Source: Symbiodinium natans (lineage: Eukaryota > Sar > Dinophyceae > Suessiales > Symbiodiniaceae). From it: 64,000 bases of DNA. How positions within the stretch are numbered: position 1 is the stretch's first letter; every line of letters begins with the position of its first letter. Both the position numbers and the translations under genes were made by a program. This document shows, one piece after another, positions 34,301 to 41,686 of the stretch. The notes beneath the pieces are model-generated. The model searched no databases. It worked only from the letters and a program-made list of their open reading frames with translations, and had not been told where the DNA came from. Location of the stretch: positions 441,922 through 505,921 of the forward strand of contig CAJNDS010002107.1 in assembly GCA_905221605.1 (NCBI GenBank), given 5' to 3'.

Positions 34301-36312
34301 AAGATGTGCAGCAGGTGTGGAGGATCTGTGGAATCCGACCAAGGGTTGGAGTTCAGGCATGCCAGTGTGCCGAGGCAACTGGATGCAGTGTGGAGCAAGT
34401 TGGATCGTTGAAAAGTGTGAAAAAGTGTGGCGAAGTTTTTGAAAATTTCCACCTTAGAAGTCCCGAAACCCTTCGTGAAGACTCTTCCCCTGAGGTTCAA
34501 GAAATGGATTTATGGTCCAACCGCAAAAGCTTTGGTTCAAGCACCACGGAAGCTAGCCCTAGCCTGGAGCCTGTACCTTTGGTGAAGGACAGGAAAATGG
34601 CAGCTGAAGACAGCAGGAAGGGTGAGCAGGGTGCTGAGATGAAAAGCCCCTTTTGGTGTAAGGTTTGCAAATGGTTGTTCAGATCCGAGCATGCTGCCGG
34701 GTTGAGCTGGGATGAAAGTGGCAAGCCCAAGTGCGAAAAGTGCAAACAGACTGTGACAGTCTCTGGCACGGATGCAAGCCATGCATTCCATCTCCGAGAG
34801 GCAGAGAAGGAGCGCCGAGCTGCTGGAAAAAGGGGTGATAAAGGTGAAAGCCGAGGCTCAGGCCAAGCTGCACCGAAACCCAAGGCCATGCCGAAGGTGA
34901 TTGAACGGATGGTCGACGTGTTTCCGGAGCTGGCGGATCCAGAGCCGCCGAAGTGGTTCGGTGATGTGTCATGGAGTATCTGCCGGCGCGGAACTCCAGT
35001 GGATGAGCTAGAGCTCAAGGACGTGGTAGGCACGCTATCCGACAAGGATATGTTGCGCTATCAAAGCTCATACGAGAAGCTGGTGAAGCCCATCCAGGAG
35101 GTGTGTGAGCTACAGGAGAAACCCACGAAGATCTTCGGAATCTTGGATGTCCGTGGACAGATTGGTGGCAAGGCCATCATCTGGGAGATGGCAGTGAATG
35201 AAGGAGGACTGTACATGGAAGTACCGCCGGGAACGTGTGGCCTGGCGATGTTGAGCTTCGTGAGGTACTTGAAGAGAAAAGGGATAGTCCCTGTTTTGCT
35301 TCTGGGTGAGCACCAGGACCTCGGAGTCTTGCGGATGGTGGATCTGTTGTGCATGCTACCCATTTTGGGAGCAGAGAGGATCATGGAGGATGAAGCTGAG
35401 AGCTCGTATTATCCCCCATGGGTGTTGCGCTGGAAGAGAAGTGCAAAGGAAGGATCCTTGGTGTTTAAGGAACTGGTGGAGCGAGTGCGAGTGATTTCGA
35501 TGTTGTCGTGTGATACACTTCGGATTCACGAGCCGGAGCTGAGGGAGAGACCAGTCCCCAAGTGGTCGTTTGTGGCCTACAGCCACTACAGATCCGTGAT
35601 GGAGTCTGTTGCAGGATTCTTGGAGGACCTGGAGAAAAAGAAAGAGGAGATCACCGACACGCAGAGGGCGGCAAGCTGGAAGAAGGTGGTTGCGAGTGAG
35701 ACTCGAAGCGGTGTTGTGTGGATCTGCAAGTGTAAGTGGCACTTGCCGACCGACTATGTGGTGAGGTTCAACTTGACGTTGCCTGCCGACATGTGGCAGC
35801 AAGCCTTTGGGATCATGGGTGAGAATGTTGGGAAACTCGAGAAGGAGGAAAAGGACCTGAAGCGGATCCTCAAGGCTGCAGCGGAACAGCAAGACCGAGA
35901 GTTCGAGGAAGCTGAGCGAAAGCGCAAGCGCATCGCCGACCTGTCAGCTGCCGAGGAAGAAGCTGCTAAGAGAGCAAAGCTGGAAGGCGAAGCGGTTCGC
36001 TCGCCTGTGTCAGTTGTACCATCTGAGTTGGATGCAGCAGCTATCGCGCAGATTGCTGAGCGTGTGAAGGCAAGCTTTAGTGTTGCCGATTTGGAGCTGA
36101 TGTTGGAAGAGAAGAAGAGAAAGGTTGGAGACCAGCCAACTGAGAGGCCTGCGGAGACGCCAGCTGAGCCTAGCCGATCTTCGCAGGATGTGATGATGGA
36201 AACGAGGACGGCTGAGTTGGCGGAGATGAAGGAAGCCGCCAAGGAGCGCCGCGCCAAGTTGATGGAGTCAACTGGAGCTGGCGAGAAGAAGGGCGAAGAG
36301 GATGAAGAATGA
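28315..36312 (+). CDS. Copia-type Gag-Pol polyprotein with long C-terminal extension
   Basis: 2665 residues, one frame, no breaks. The N-terminus is Pro/Gln-rich with a (Q)n stretch near 150-195. A retroviral-type zinc knuckle C526/C529/H534/C539 follows, inside Lys/Gly-rich flanks. The aspartic protease motif DSGA is at D697. Integrase has an HH-CC zinc region (H869, H874, C881, C884) and catalytic D909, D980, E1015. The RT box YVDD is at 1663-1666. RNase H has D1845 (YADASW), SSCEAE and HTDSSSA. Copia Pol normally ends after RNase H (near 1990); here about 650 further residues follow: a four-Cys zinc-ribbon-like unit (C2115, C2118, C2140, C2143), a globular region without recognisable motif, and a charged coiled-coil tail rich in EAERKRKR and AKL repeats. 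No membrane segment is seen, so it is not an obvious envelope protein. The intact frame and young LTRs suggest a recently active copy. Confidence 0.95.
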   Translation: MLNTSPRHTSGAHVRSPRGGRERGSSVPIMDAETRRRVDPFPGLGNPNPLWVQGLAQGSQPVYGPVPRGRTPARSPHGVATGAPQQTMGGPSFPPGLPQQAVGSPSLPPGLSTGPPQPVVTPSQTSPDVQGLTRQVRELESMMQQLVVQQQQFMQTMTSSMVQQQQQHQQWMIQQHQQQQPQQQQQVNPPLPQDGVPENMPSSSSGCQGASPVGTPAKGTQLFRMASPSPPLRPPPLEQERERDVFARSDKWLPSLPTIDFSSWKDRISEALGFLTWMEKLTSWVGLGSEVFPNELMHAVKTQEESRLKQDRLTVEQQKRSTRLMHILRQTFANHEKSSLILQTYVESESTYQQSGFVALRLLAKEFCLKSRAECLFFRSQLVNQTVKAPSIPEIIRKIEHELNKYTKLLNSLDPDVHAGGLQIQEADSVMVLLRSLPDRCRSHCLLHGDSESFEDLKRVALKFEVQQRVWSEAPGTKLQPFRDPNEGKGNEGKPKGKGKEQKGKRESSKGAGKRASSQNKKDVECYVCGGKGHYARDCWYKEGDSGKKPNSPNAKAKAKAKGDPKKKPEKGKPKGKGKGKGKTVAEVSQEGESSDYQLTGGEWNEPESEARVESVLQPLEGLLDEVRKEWIPRSTDEIDWSWEVETRVRIAELEHRISTDLSQMLPSKSVRSLMKPPMNQVKSMEKDDASKWWLIDSGASVTVIAKRYLDEFQILDRKALGPNERYSAANDTPVNVFERVRIRALLPMYEGKQYLGLTSVCVTGVVADVAHNILSTEQMVNTGWEVKFTRREISLRHEKKGVMGYGVSWAGCPWIYLQGDAGKRKKVTFGRTEVRPMDVDDGQRPMEVDQMQSVQSMTKKKQEEMELHRMRGHIPFSSECPHCRMTRGTTQHRRTKDAQDRPVALQADFCFINLVTGTFAKDQPTAPNMKVLVMTEMSTRMIGCLLVGTNADNTSSWIRYWMNAFGLDIAGSAVLLRTDSETAVSALIKRANLGIRIVTQRAPPQGHEAVGGVERAVRTLKELFSTVRLDLRAQGFDLKRSPRAFEFGLIYCAAMHNHHAAAFDGKKSPQELVLQRSLHECGSSLIGATVLAELPDSMKTTALSRFVEAAYVYPEVGGLTHVVSAMVDGCPKHFRAKSIKHIVPLKIGLEHCQHLLKEHDPSDTLAPPILKEKEDGVPDRIEGEADKAFEGRVSDGPTTDMSKVGPPAAWVKEHGGTANCPACGPKRGKANHNAECRKRYDDWLKAQRQRLESKEPTEETPKMDQRSSKDAGVMESGSEPSLLKRPKITYESRPDPKLEERQSVPTPATEVVDVDMEDFEDPSLPYQGIPDEAMEPGYFEGETPAEDEAIPMEEEKPQMDVDSVPNESSRVPRRLESLTSDVNSVPDESNRVPRLINRIYLDPRLDVPQGPIKMVSSDESPKLVHVTNSILLNKNSTFPESMKVCGSQVWLARPTSVLSEIDGCPLDVDKTVEGRRTELQSMTAHKAGRVVGADEAQKFARQHGIKIIPTRWVIGPKVVNGKEAVRARCVVQDIAKGSTASSLGLSATTPSLEALRTLLAIASVDAMDIATLDVSTAFLHSPLPKGSKAIIQLPKDVSACKDYYVPVFMILDQAMNGLRVAAKAWNLKLATVVKKVGLKQCPTEPSVFEGTVRGKRFLMLCYVDDLILCGTRDAIRLVTDTLNGELKIKETGRITSTGGKITFLGREIERQGSHLRMRVPPAYLDALFETEFCKDLKVVTAPPDIVKTVEKGRASGSDPELSDTAAARYRAVLGRIAWWGQSRPDLSRWMSILSQGQSKPTACFEQALRQVIRFLKGQYHAWQYFGPDGNVPDSGPAQLEVYADASWAPQASLGRRSVSGIAIFYRGCLIKGISRVQGCVSLSSCEAELRAILTAVQESEGLATLIGQLAESDVTIRLHTDSSSARAVLLNRGLSRRVRHLDIAVCYLQERIQEAQTLKVIWCPTAGMIADVLTKCLSQVTFCQHQQAMGIYPGEDVQQVWRICGIRPRVGVQACQCAEATGCSVEQVGSLKSVKKCGEVFENFHLRSPETLREDSSPEVQEMDLWSNRKSFGSSTTEASPSLEPVPLVKDRKMAAEDSRKGEQGAEMKSPFWCKVCKWLFRSEHAAGLSWDESGKPKCEKCKQTVTVSGTDASHAFHLREAEKERRAAGKRGDKGESRGSGQAAPKPKAMPKVIERMVDVFPELADPEPPKWFGDVSWSICRRGTPVDELELKDVVGTLSDKDMLRYQSSYEKLVKPIQEVCELQEKPTKIFGILDVRGQIGGKAIIWEMAVNEGGLYMEVPPGTCGLAMLSFVRYLKRKGIVPVLLLGEHQDLGVLRMVDLLCMLPILGAERIMEDEAESSYYPPWVLRWKRSAKEGSLVFKELVERVRVISMLSCDTLRIHEPELRERPVPKWSFVAYSHYRSVMESVAGFLEDLEKKKEEITDTQRAASWKKVVASETRSGVVWICKCKWHLPTDYVVRFNLTLPADMWQQAFGIMGENVGKLEKEEKDLKRILKAAAEQQDREFEEAERKRKRIADLSAAEEEAAKRAKLEGEAVRSPVSVVPSELDAAAIAQIAERVKASFSVADLELMLEEKKRKVGDQPTERPAETPAEPSRSSQDVMMETRTAELAEMKEAAKERRAKLMESTGAGEKKGEEDEE

Positions 36313-37185
36313 ACTGAGATGCTAAGTGATCTCAGTGGTTGGGTGGGTGAGTGAAACCCGCAGCCATTTTTTTGGAAGCCATGGCCGCGTTGCCGCCATG
36401 GAGCGCCCGCGATTTTTCTGGTTAGTGTGAGCCCTTGTTTCAGTGCATGAGAAGTTTGCAAAGAGGAGGCAAAATGATGATGAAACTCAACGAGGGACTC
36501 TATAGCCCCTTCTGCAAGGCGTCTGATTGCCACCTCTGAAGACGTTTTTGGCTGATGGTACGCTGGAAGAAGCGAAACTATGAAGCCAATCTTTTCCTGA
36601 AGGATCAGCTAGCCGATGCTAGTTGGTGAGTTTGGTGACCTGGAAGATGCGAGACTGAGGAGGAGTACCACGACAAGGTCGAGTGCTGAGTGGGAAACAT
36701 CTGAAGCTTGCATTAATTCGTTTTCACGTGTTTGTCACCACGAACTCTTGGATTCGTTCCAAGACAACCCTGCCCCAGTGCAGGTGGATGCAAGTTTAAT
36801 TCGTTTTTCACGTGTTTGGACAACGAACTCTTGGGTTACCAGTGATGTGGACCCAGGACAACCTGCCTGATGGTGGGATCTTGCATGAGTTTTAAGTTTG
36901 ATGTCAGAGATCGACTGGTGTGTTGTTTGTTTCGTTTGGTGGCGAGTACGCACCAAGGGAATGTGGCCAGGGCATCCCCTTAGTGTTGAAGTGCCGAGCT
37001 GGGCTTGGACTTCAGATCTTTGACATGAACCCTCAGCAAAATGCGGGGGGTGGAAGATTGTGGCTGATCAGTGATGTTTTTGTCATGTTTTGGATCAGCT
37101 TGTATAGGTTTGTTTTGCTTCGGAGTGATTGGGAATCCGTGTGATCCCATCCTCGATGGTTTATGCCTCGTTGATTTCCAAGGAA
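36313..37185 (+). other. Copia 3' untranslated region with an 80-bp tandem duplication
   Basis: Non-coding sequence between the polyprotein stop and the 3' LTR. Units near 36714-36796 and 36797-36870 share TAATTCGTTTT(T)CACGTGTTTG, ACGAACTCTTGG and GACAACCNTGCC. A weak purine run (CAAGGAAA) touches the LTR and could be the polypurine tract. Confidence 0.6.
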
Positions 37186-37426
37186 ATCATACGAGTGTGT
37201 TTTTGCCCAATACGCTATTTAAAGTGAGTGTGCAGTGTGTAGGAACTTCGTTCTGAAGCTGAGTTTAAGCTCACAAGAGAGAATTCGTTTAGTTTGTGCA
37301 CTTCGTGACTTTTGGCTCAAGTGGCTCTGACTGTGAAAAAGAGAGAGTTGTCCGCACTTGTGTGAGAGGTCAGGGTTCGTGCTTTCAAGGGAAAAGGTAC
37401 CAGAGGGACCTTCGGTTTTTCACGGT
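37186..37426 (+). repeat. 3' LTR of the plus-strand copia element
   Basis: It matches the 5' LTR at 239 of 241 positions. The spliced-leader-like 12-mer is at 37310-37321. Confidence 0.95.
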
Positions 37427-38360
37427 CGCAGCCCATCTACCGGTTTTTCCTGTTTGCGTTGAAGCCAAAACTTTCAACTTAGTTCATTTTTTTTCTGCAG
37501 ACGGAGTTTCTGAAGCTGCATATTTTCAGAAATTTGGATTTTTGTTTTTGAAAACCATGAAAAATGTGTTTTTTTTTCTTTCGTTAAAAACTTTTTTGTT
37601 TGCTTCCATTTTATCTGCAAGATAGCATGTAGGAATTCCAAAATGATTTGTTTTTAAACCAACCATTCCACACAGAATGCATTCAGATTTTTGGACGCCG
37701 CGATTTCTTACAATGTTTTTTGAAAATTTTCAAAAATTAAAATTTTGATCCAAACCAAGCCGGTTGGCCTGAGTTGCAAAAATTTAGTAAGGCTCATTGG
37801 TTTTTGGATTATTTCGTTGACAATGTTTCTCAAACCAAGAAAAAGTTGAAAAAAAAAACATCAATTGATGTTTTCAGAATTGTCTTAAGCGATTTTGTTT
37901 CTGAACCAAAACTTGCAAAATCGTTAAATGCTTCATAACCAGTGTTTCCTGTTTTCAAATGTTTTTTCATTTTTGAAATTTTGAAAACAATCTGCTTTGA
38001 CCAAGGCAACTTTGAAACCAGTGTTTTTCTGGTTTCAAATGTTTTCATGTTTGAAATTGCAAAAATAATTTGCTTAACAGGACAATTTGCTCAAGTTTGG
38101 TGTTGCCTTGCATGTGTTTTAGCCAGACAGCTAAAAAAACACAGCCAAGTTTTTTAAGGTTATGTTTCTTTGCTGGTGGCTTTGTTCAGCCTTTGCAGGT
38201 GCAAACAGGAAAAAATGCACGTCAAGTCAAGGGTAAATTCCGTTTTAGCCACTGCAGAGAGCTGAACAACAATGAAATTAACTCCAAAAACCTTGAAAAG
38301 TGCTGAAACTTGCATTGGAAAATTTGAAAAAATTGCCACGGAGAGTGCTTCGCACCACGG
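37427..38360. other. AT-rich non-coding stretch
   Basis: Dense T and A homopolymer runs with repeated phrases such as AACCAGTGTTT-TCTGTTTTCAAATGTTTT (about 37940 and 38015). No gene is supported. Confidence 0.5.
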
Positions 38361-38368
38361 TGGTGCTC

Positions 38369-38898
38369 TTATACCTGATGGAGCACCAGGAATCGGTCCA
38401 GGATGCACCGATCCTGCTGCTCTGCCGTCCAATCTTGCGGACGGTGGTAGGCCGTTTGACTCTTTGCCCGCAAAGCTTCACGTGGGTTGTCCTTTGCAAT
38501 TGGAGTGGACCGAGCTGGTACGTTCCATGTAGAAGGCATTGGCTGCCTTAAAATGGCAATGCGCCAACACTCCCTCTCCAAACGTAGTTGGGCTTCGGAA
38601 TGGAGCTCTCTTCTCCGTTCCGCCTGCCTCTTTAACATCATTGCCCCCAAGTCCATGCCCTGTTCAGGAACAACTATTAGCGATGGTGGAAGTGTCTCCG
38701 GCTCGGAACACCCAGACGGCGGCGTTCTTGCTTCACCACTTTGTCCATATCTAAAGCCTCTCCTCCGTTGCTTTGTCCTGGCCCTCCATTGCTAAAGGTT
38801 CCCCAAACGCCCTCTGAAGCTCTTCCCTTGTAGCCTCCAGGGCCTTCTGCCTTAACCTTCTTAACCTCCCCAATTTCTGGAGTTTCCACAAACAACAA
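38369..38898 (-). pseudogene. Possible broken protein-coding fragment
   Basis: Two minus-strand frames follow each other: 38898-38677 (VKKVKAEGPGGYKGRASEGV) and 38656-38369 (LKRQAERRRELHSEAQLRLE, Arg/Glu-rich). Composition is protein-like, but a frame change and stops separate them and no family is recognisable. It could be a decayed retroelement gag or a chance frame. Confidence 0.25.
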
Positions 38899-38970
38899 CG
38901 GGCTTAAAGGGGGGCTTAAAGGGGGCTTTAAGAGGAGCTTAAGGGGGCTTAAAGGGGGGCTTAAAGATAA
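38899..38970. repeat. GGGGGGCTTAAA satellite, left block
   Basis: Five to six units of a G-run plus CTTAA(A) motif. The same motif forms the larger array at 50960-51330 on the far side of the tyrosine-recombinase element, and recurs once at 39413-39430. Confidence 0.85.
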
Positions 38971-39420
38971 GAGAGAAGGATTTATTTAAATTCCACCCCT
39001 CTTAAAGCTTTTTTTGATTTTTGGATTTTGTTCTTCGAAACTAGAGAAGTAAGACTCTAACTTCCATTTAAAAAAAGAGAGAAAGGAGTTTATTCTAAAT
39101 TTCACCCCCCTTGACTCTTGTTATTTTTGTATTTTTTGGAATTTTATCATTTGAAACCAGAGAAGTAAGACTCTAAACATACATTTTCCTTTACAAAGCG
39201 AAAGAAGGGAATGTGTTCTAAATTCCACTTCCTTGAATCTTGTTATACAATTTGTGTTTTTTCGGATTTCATTCTTTGAAACCAGAGAAGTAAGACTCTA
39301 AACATTTATTTCCCTTACAAAAAGAAAGAAGGGAATGTATTCTAAATTCTACTCCCCTTAAATCTTGTTTCTTTTTTGGGTTTCTTCAAACAGAGAAGTA
39401 AGACTCTTTTTCAAGGGGAG
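38971..39420. repeat. Tandem repeat, 108-125 bp unit, about 3.5 copies
   Basis: GAGAAGTAAGACTCTAA begins units at 39044, 39160, 39285 and 39393. Each holds a purine run (AAAGAAAGAAGGGAATG), TTCTAAATT(C/T)CAC(T/C)CCC and a T-rich tail ending TTTGAAACCA. Confidence 0.85.
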
Positions 39421-39483
39421 CTTAAGGGCATTTTCCCCGTTTGCTTCTTCTTTTTTTGTGTTCATTACTCGAGTTTTAAGAAG

Positions 39484-39620
39484 TTAGCTGTTGGTTTTGT
39501 TGTCAGCTTTGTTTGAAACCAGAACTCTTGAGGTGCATGTATGATGCCCGGCCTCGCCCAGCTTCCCTTGCATGCTCGAGCCCATCGCTTGGGCCTAGCG
39601 ATCGTAGAAACATGAAAAGA
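39484..39620 (+). repeat. Split direct repeat A1
   Basis: 137 bp from TTAGCTGTTGG to ACATGAAAAGA; it matches A2 apparently without differences. Confidence 0.9.
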
Positions 39621-40230
39621 TCGTTGAAACATACAAAAGCAGGGAAGCTTTCCGCAGTTAACTACTTCAAGCATCTTAGCCACTCCTGGTCGAGCCATGC
39701 CTCACCAGGCGACACTATTACGGGCTCACCTGAGCTGAGCCCCGCATCTGCCTCTTTTGTCGTTTTTCTTTTGTGTAGGCCTGCAGCTCCGCTAAGCTGT
39801 AAGCCGTGATGACGAGCGTCGCCAAGCTCAGAGGCCGCGCCCTTTGTCGTACTGCAGTACTATCTCTTTTTGCAACGCATTGCTCTTCATGCCGCCCAGG
39901 GCATATCCTTCAAGTGCCGTCGCTCGGCCCTGACAGTGCGCCACTGTTTGTTCGAGCCTCGCAGGCAGACGCACAGCAACTTGTTGACTGGCCCTGCTGC
40001 AGGTACTACCTTTGCATTGATGCGCTCATCAACCTCCGCGAGGACTTTCTGCACAGCCTTTTCTGTGCTTCCTTTTGTGTCAAGCCTTGCACTGGCATGA
40101 CCACGCCTTGCGCAGCAGGCATGACATGTGTGCTTTTGGCCCTGCGGGCTCAAATCTTCTAGCTAGCATTCTCGCCTTCTTTGCGTAACTTTGAGCCCTG
40201 CCCTGCCTTGCACTGCACGGCTCCTCAACC
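39621..40230. other. Leader of the tyrosine-recombinase element
   Basis: C/T-rich sequence with many GCACTGC and GCCTTGC phrases and no convincing gene before the first ORF. Confidence 0.4.
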
Positions 40231-41109
40231 ATGTCTGCTGGACTGCCGACTGCCCTGCACACGCTGTTCAGCTCCGATGAAGGTGCGCTGATTTCAGCAC
40301 TCGCCCGGCTCAGCCCTGACGACCTGAATCGACTGTCTGCATGCTGCCAGGGTGCCCGTGCGCTGCAGGCAGCACAGCAAAGCCAAGCACAGTCGTCAGG
40401 CCAAGTTGAAGTTGCAGGCTTTGCCGGGCAACGCACCTACGTGATGCCGAGCACTTTCCCCGCGCCGCCCAGCCAGAGTGATCCGCCCAGCCAAGCCCCG
40501 CATGTCCCTGCCACAGGCCAAGCCATGCAGAGTCAGGCGGCTCCGCCGAGCCAGCCAGACCAGATTGCCTCGGATCAGCAAAGCCACCCCGGAAACCACG
40601 ATGCCTGGCAACGCCTCGACCAGGAGGTTGAGCAACGCAGAGCCCGCGCTGAGACCCGCACTGCCCCGCCACGCGAGTCCAACCGCTGGGTCGACCAGGA
40701 CTTCTGGCGCGGAGAGGACTTCGACGACGCCCAGTACGAGAACCGCTCTGCACAGCACCATGGCCCGCCCCGCCGCCGCCACTACGATGAGTTCTACCCC
40801 GCCCCGCCCCGCGCCCAGGAGTGGACACGCGATTTCCGCCCAGAGCACAGCCATGCACCGACCCAGCAACGCCCAGCACGTGCCTACACACCGCCCAGCC
40901 GTGCCTGGCGCCCGTCGGACCTCGTGCACACTGAGGTGCGCTGGTATGAGGGATACAGGAACCATAAGGGCCAAGTTTGCTGTGCAATCGCGTGCCTCAA
41001 CAGGTACTGCAGATATGGGAATCCGCCATGCAATTACCCAATTCGAGATCCGCCCAGCACGGACACGCACGCCCGGCACATGTGCAGCAAATGCCACGCA
41101 GAGGATTGA
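40231..41109 (+). CDS. Hypothetical protein, first ORF of the tyrosine-recombinase element
   Basis: 292 residues. The N-terminus (MSAGLPTALHTLFSSDEG) is followed by a Gln/Pro/Ser-rich linker and an Arg/Asp/Tyr-rich middle. The C-terminus has clustered Cys/His (CCAIACLNRYCRYGNPPC, then HARHMCSKCH) that could bind zinc. No family recognised. Its position suggests an accessory or nucleic-acid-binding protein. Confidence 0.6.
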   Translation: MSAGLPTALHTLFSSDEGALISALARLSPDDLNRLSACCQGARALQAAQQSQAQSSGQVEVAGFAGQRTYVMPSTFPAPPSQSDPPSQAPHVPATGQAMQSQAAPPSQPDQIASDQQSHPGNHDAWQRLDQEVEQRRARAETRTAPPRESNRWVDQDFWRGEDFDDAQYENRSAQHHGPPRRRHYDEFYPAPPRAQEWTRDFRPEHSHAPTQQRPARAYTPPSRAWRPSDLVHTEVRWYEGYRNHKGQVCCAIACLNRYCRYGNPPCNYPIRDPPSTDTHARHMCSKCHAED

Positions 41110-41686
41110 GCCCTGCACTGCACCGAAGCCCTCTTCCGCATCGCACATGAAAGGAAAAATGAGCTTAGCTTCACGTTGCATAGCCAAGCCATGATGGTTG
41201 GTTGCTCTTGGCCTTCTTTCTTTCAGAATTGCACCGCACACAGCCTCCCGCTAGGAGCCCGCCACGCCTTGGCACTGCCCTCGCTGGGCCGGTCAGCTTA
41301 CCTTAGTGCTTCAGCATCGCATGCTTTGTTTCCCCCTAAACAGTTGTGCATGCCTTTCAGCATTGCTCTGCACTGCAGGAATGCTTTGGGGGACCAGTCA
41401 CGCACTTACTTTCTTTCAGCCCCGCACTCAGTCTGGCCCTCAGCTACTTGTGCTTTTGTTGTGCAGCTCTTTCGTGGTCATGCAGCTCTGCACCGCTTTT
41501 TCGCAGGTTTCAAACCAGGGCTTAAGTTTCTGCACTGCACTGATGTCAAACCATGGTCCAAAGCTTTCTCTCAGCTCGGCACTGCTCTGCACTGCTCCAT
41601 GTCCCTTCATGTGCTTGTGTAGGGCTCAAGTTTTTCAGTCAAGGATGTTGCCATTTTTGTTTTGGCTTATTTTCTCCACGAGTCTC
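41110..41686. other. Spacer between the first two element ORFs
   Basis: The downstream frame is open here from 41306, but the reading is Cys/Leu-rich and low in complexity. Several TTTCTTTCAG tracts (about 41220 and 41417) look like splice acceptors, so this may be an intron or untranslated spacer. Confidence 0.4.

Larger units (their letters stand above)
27664..37426 (+). mobile_element. Intact Ty1/copia LTR retrotransposon, plus strand
   Basis: Two 241-bp LTRs bracket a 410-bp leader and one uninterrupted polyprotein frame. The LTRs differ at only two positions (27765 T versus G, and the T/C in GAGGTTAGGG), so insertion was recent. The order gag, protease, integrase, RT, RNase H is copia-type. 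The leader has a weak primer-binding candidate (TGGTACGAGCC near 27921). The target duplication is uncertain: CAGC at 27660-27663 and 37429-37432 would require LTRs two bases longer. Confidence 0.95.

Noticed and set aside
34290-36312. Retroviral envelope-like protein
   Set aside because: No signal peptide, membrane helix or furin-type site in the copia extension.
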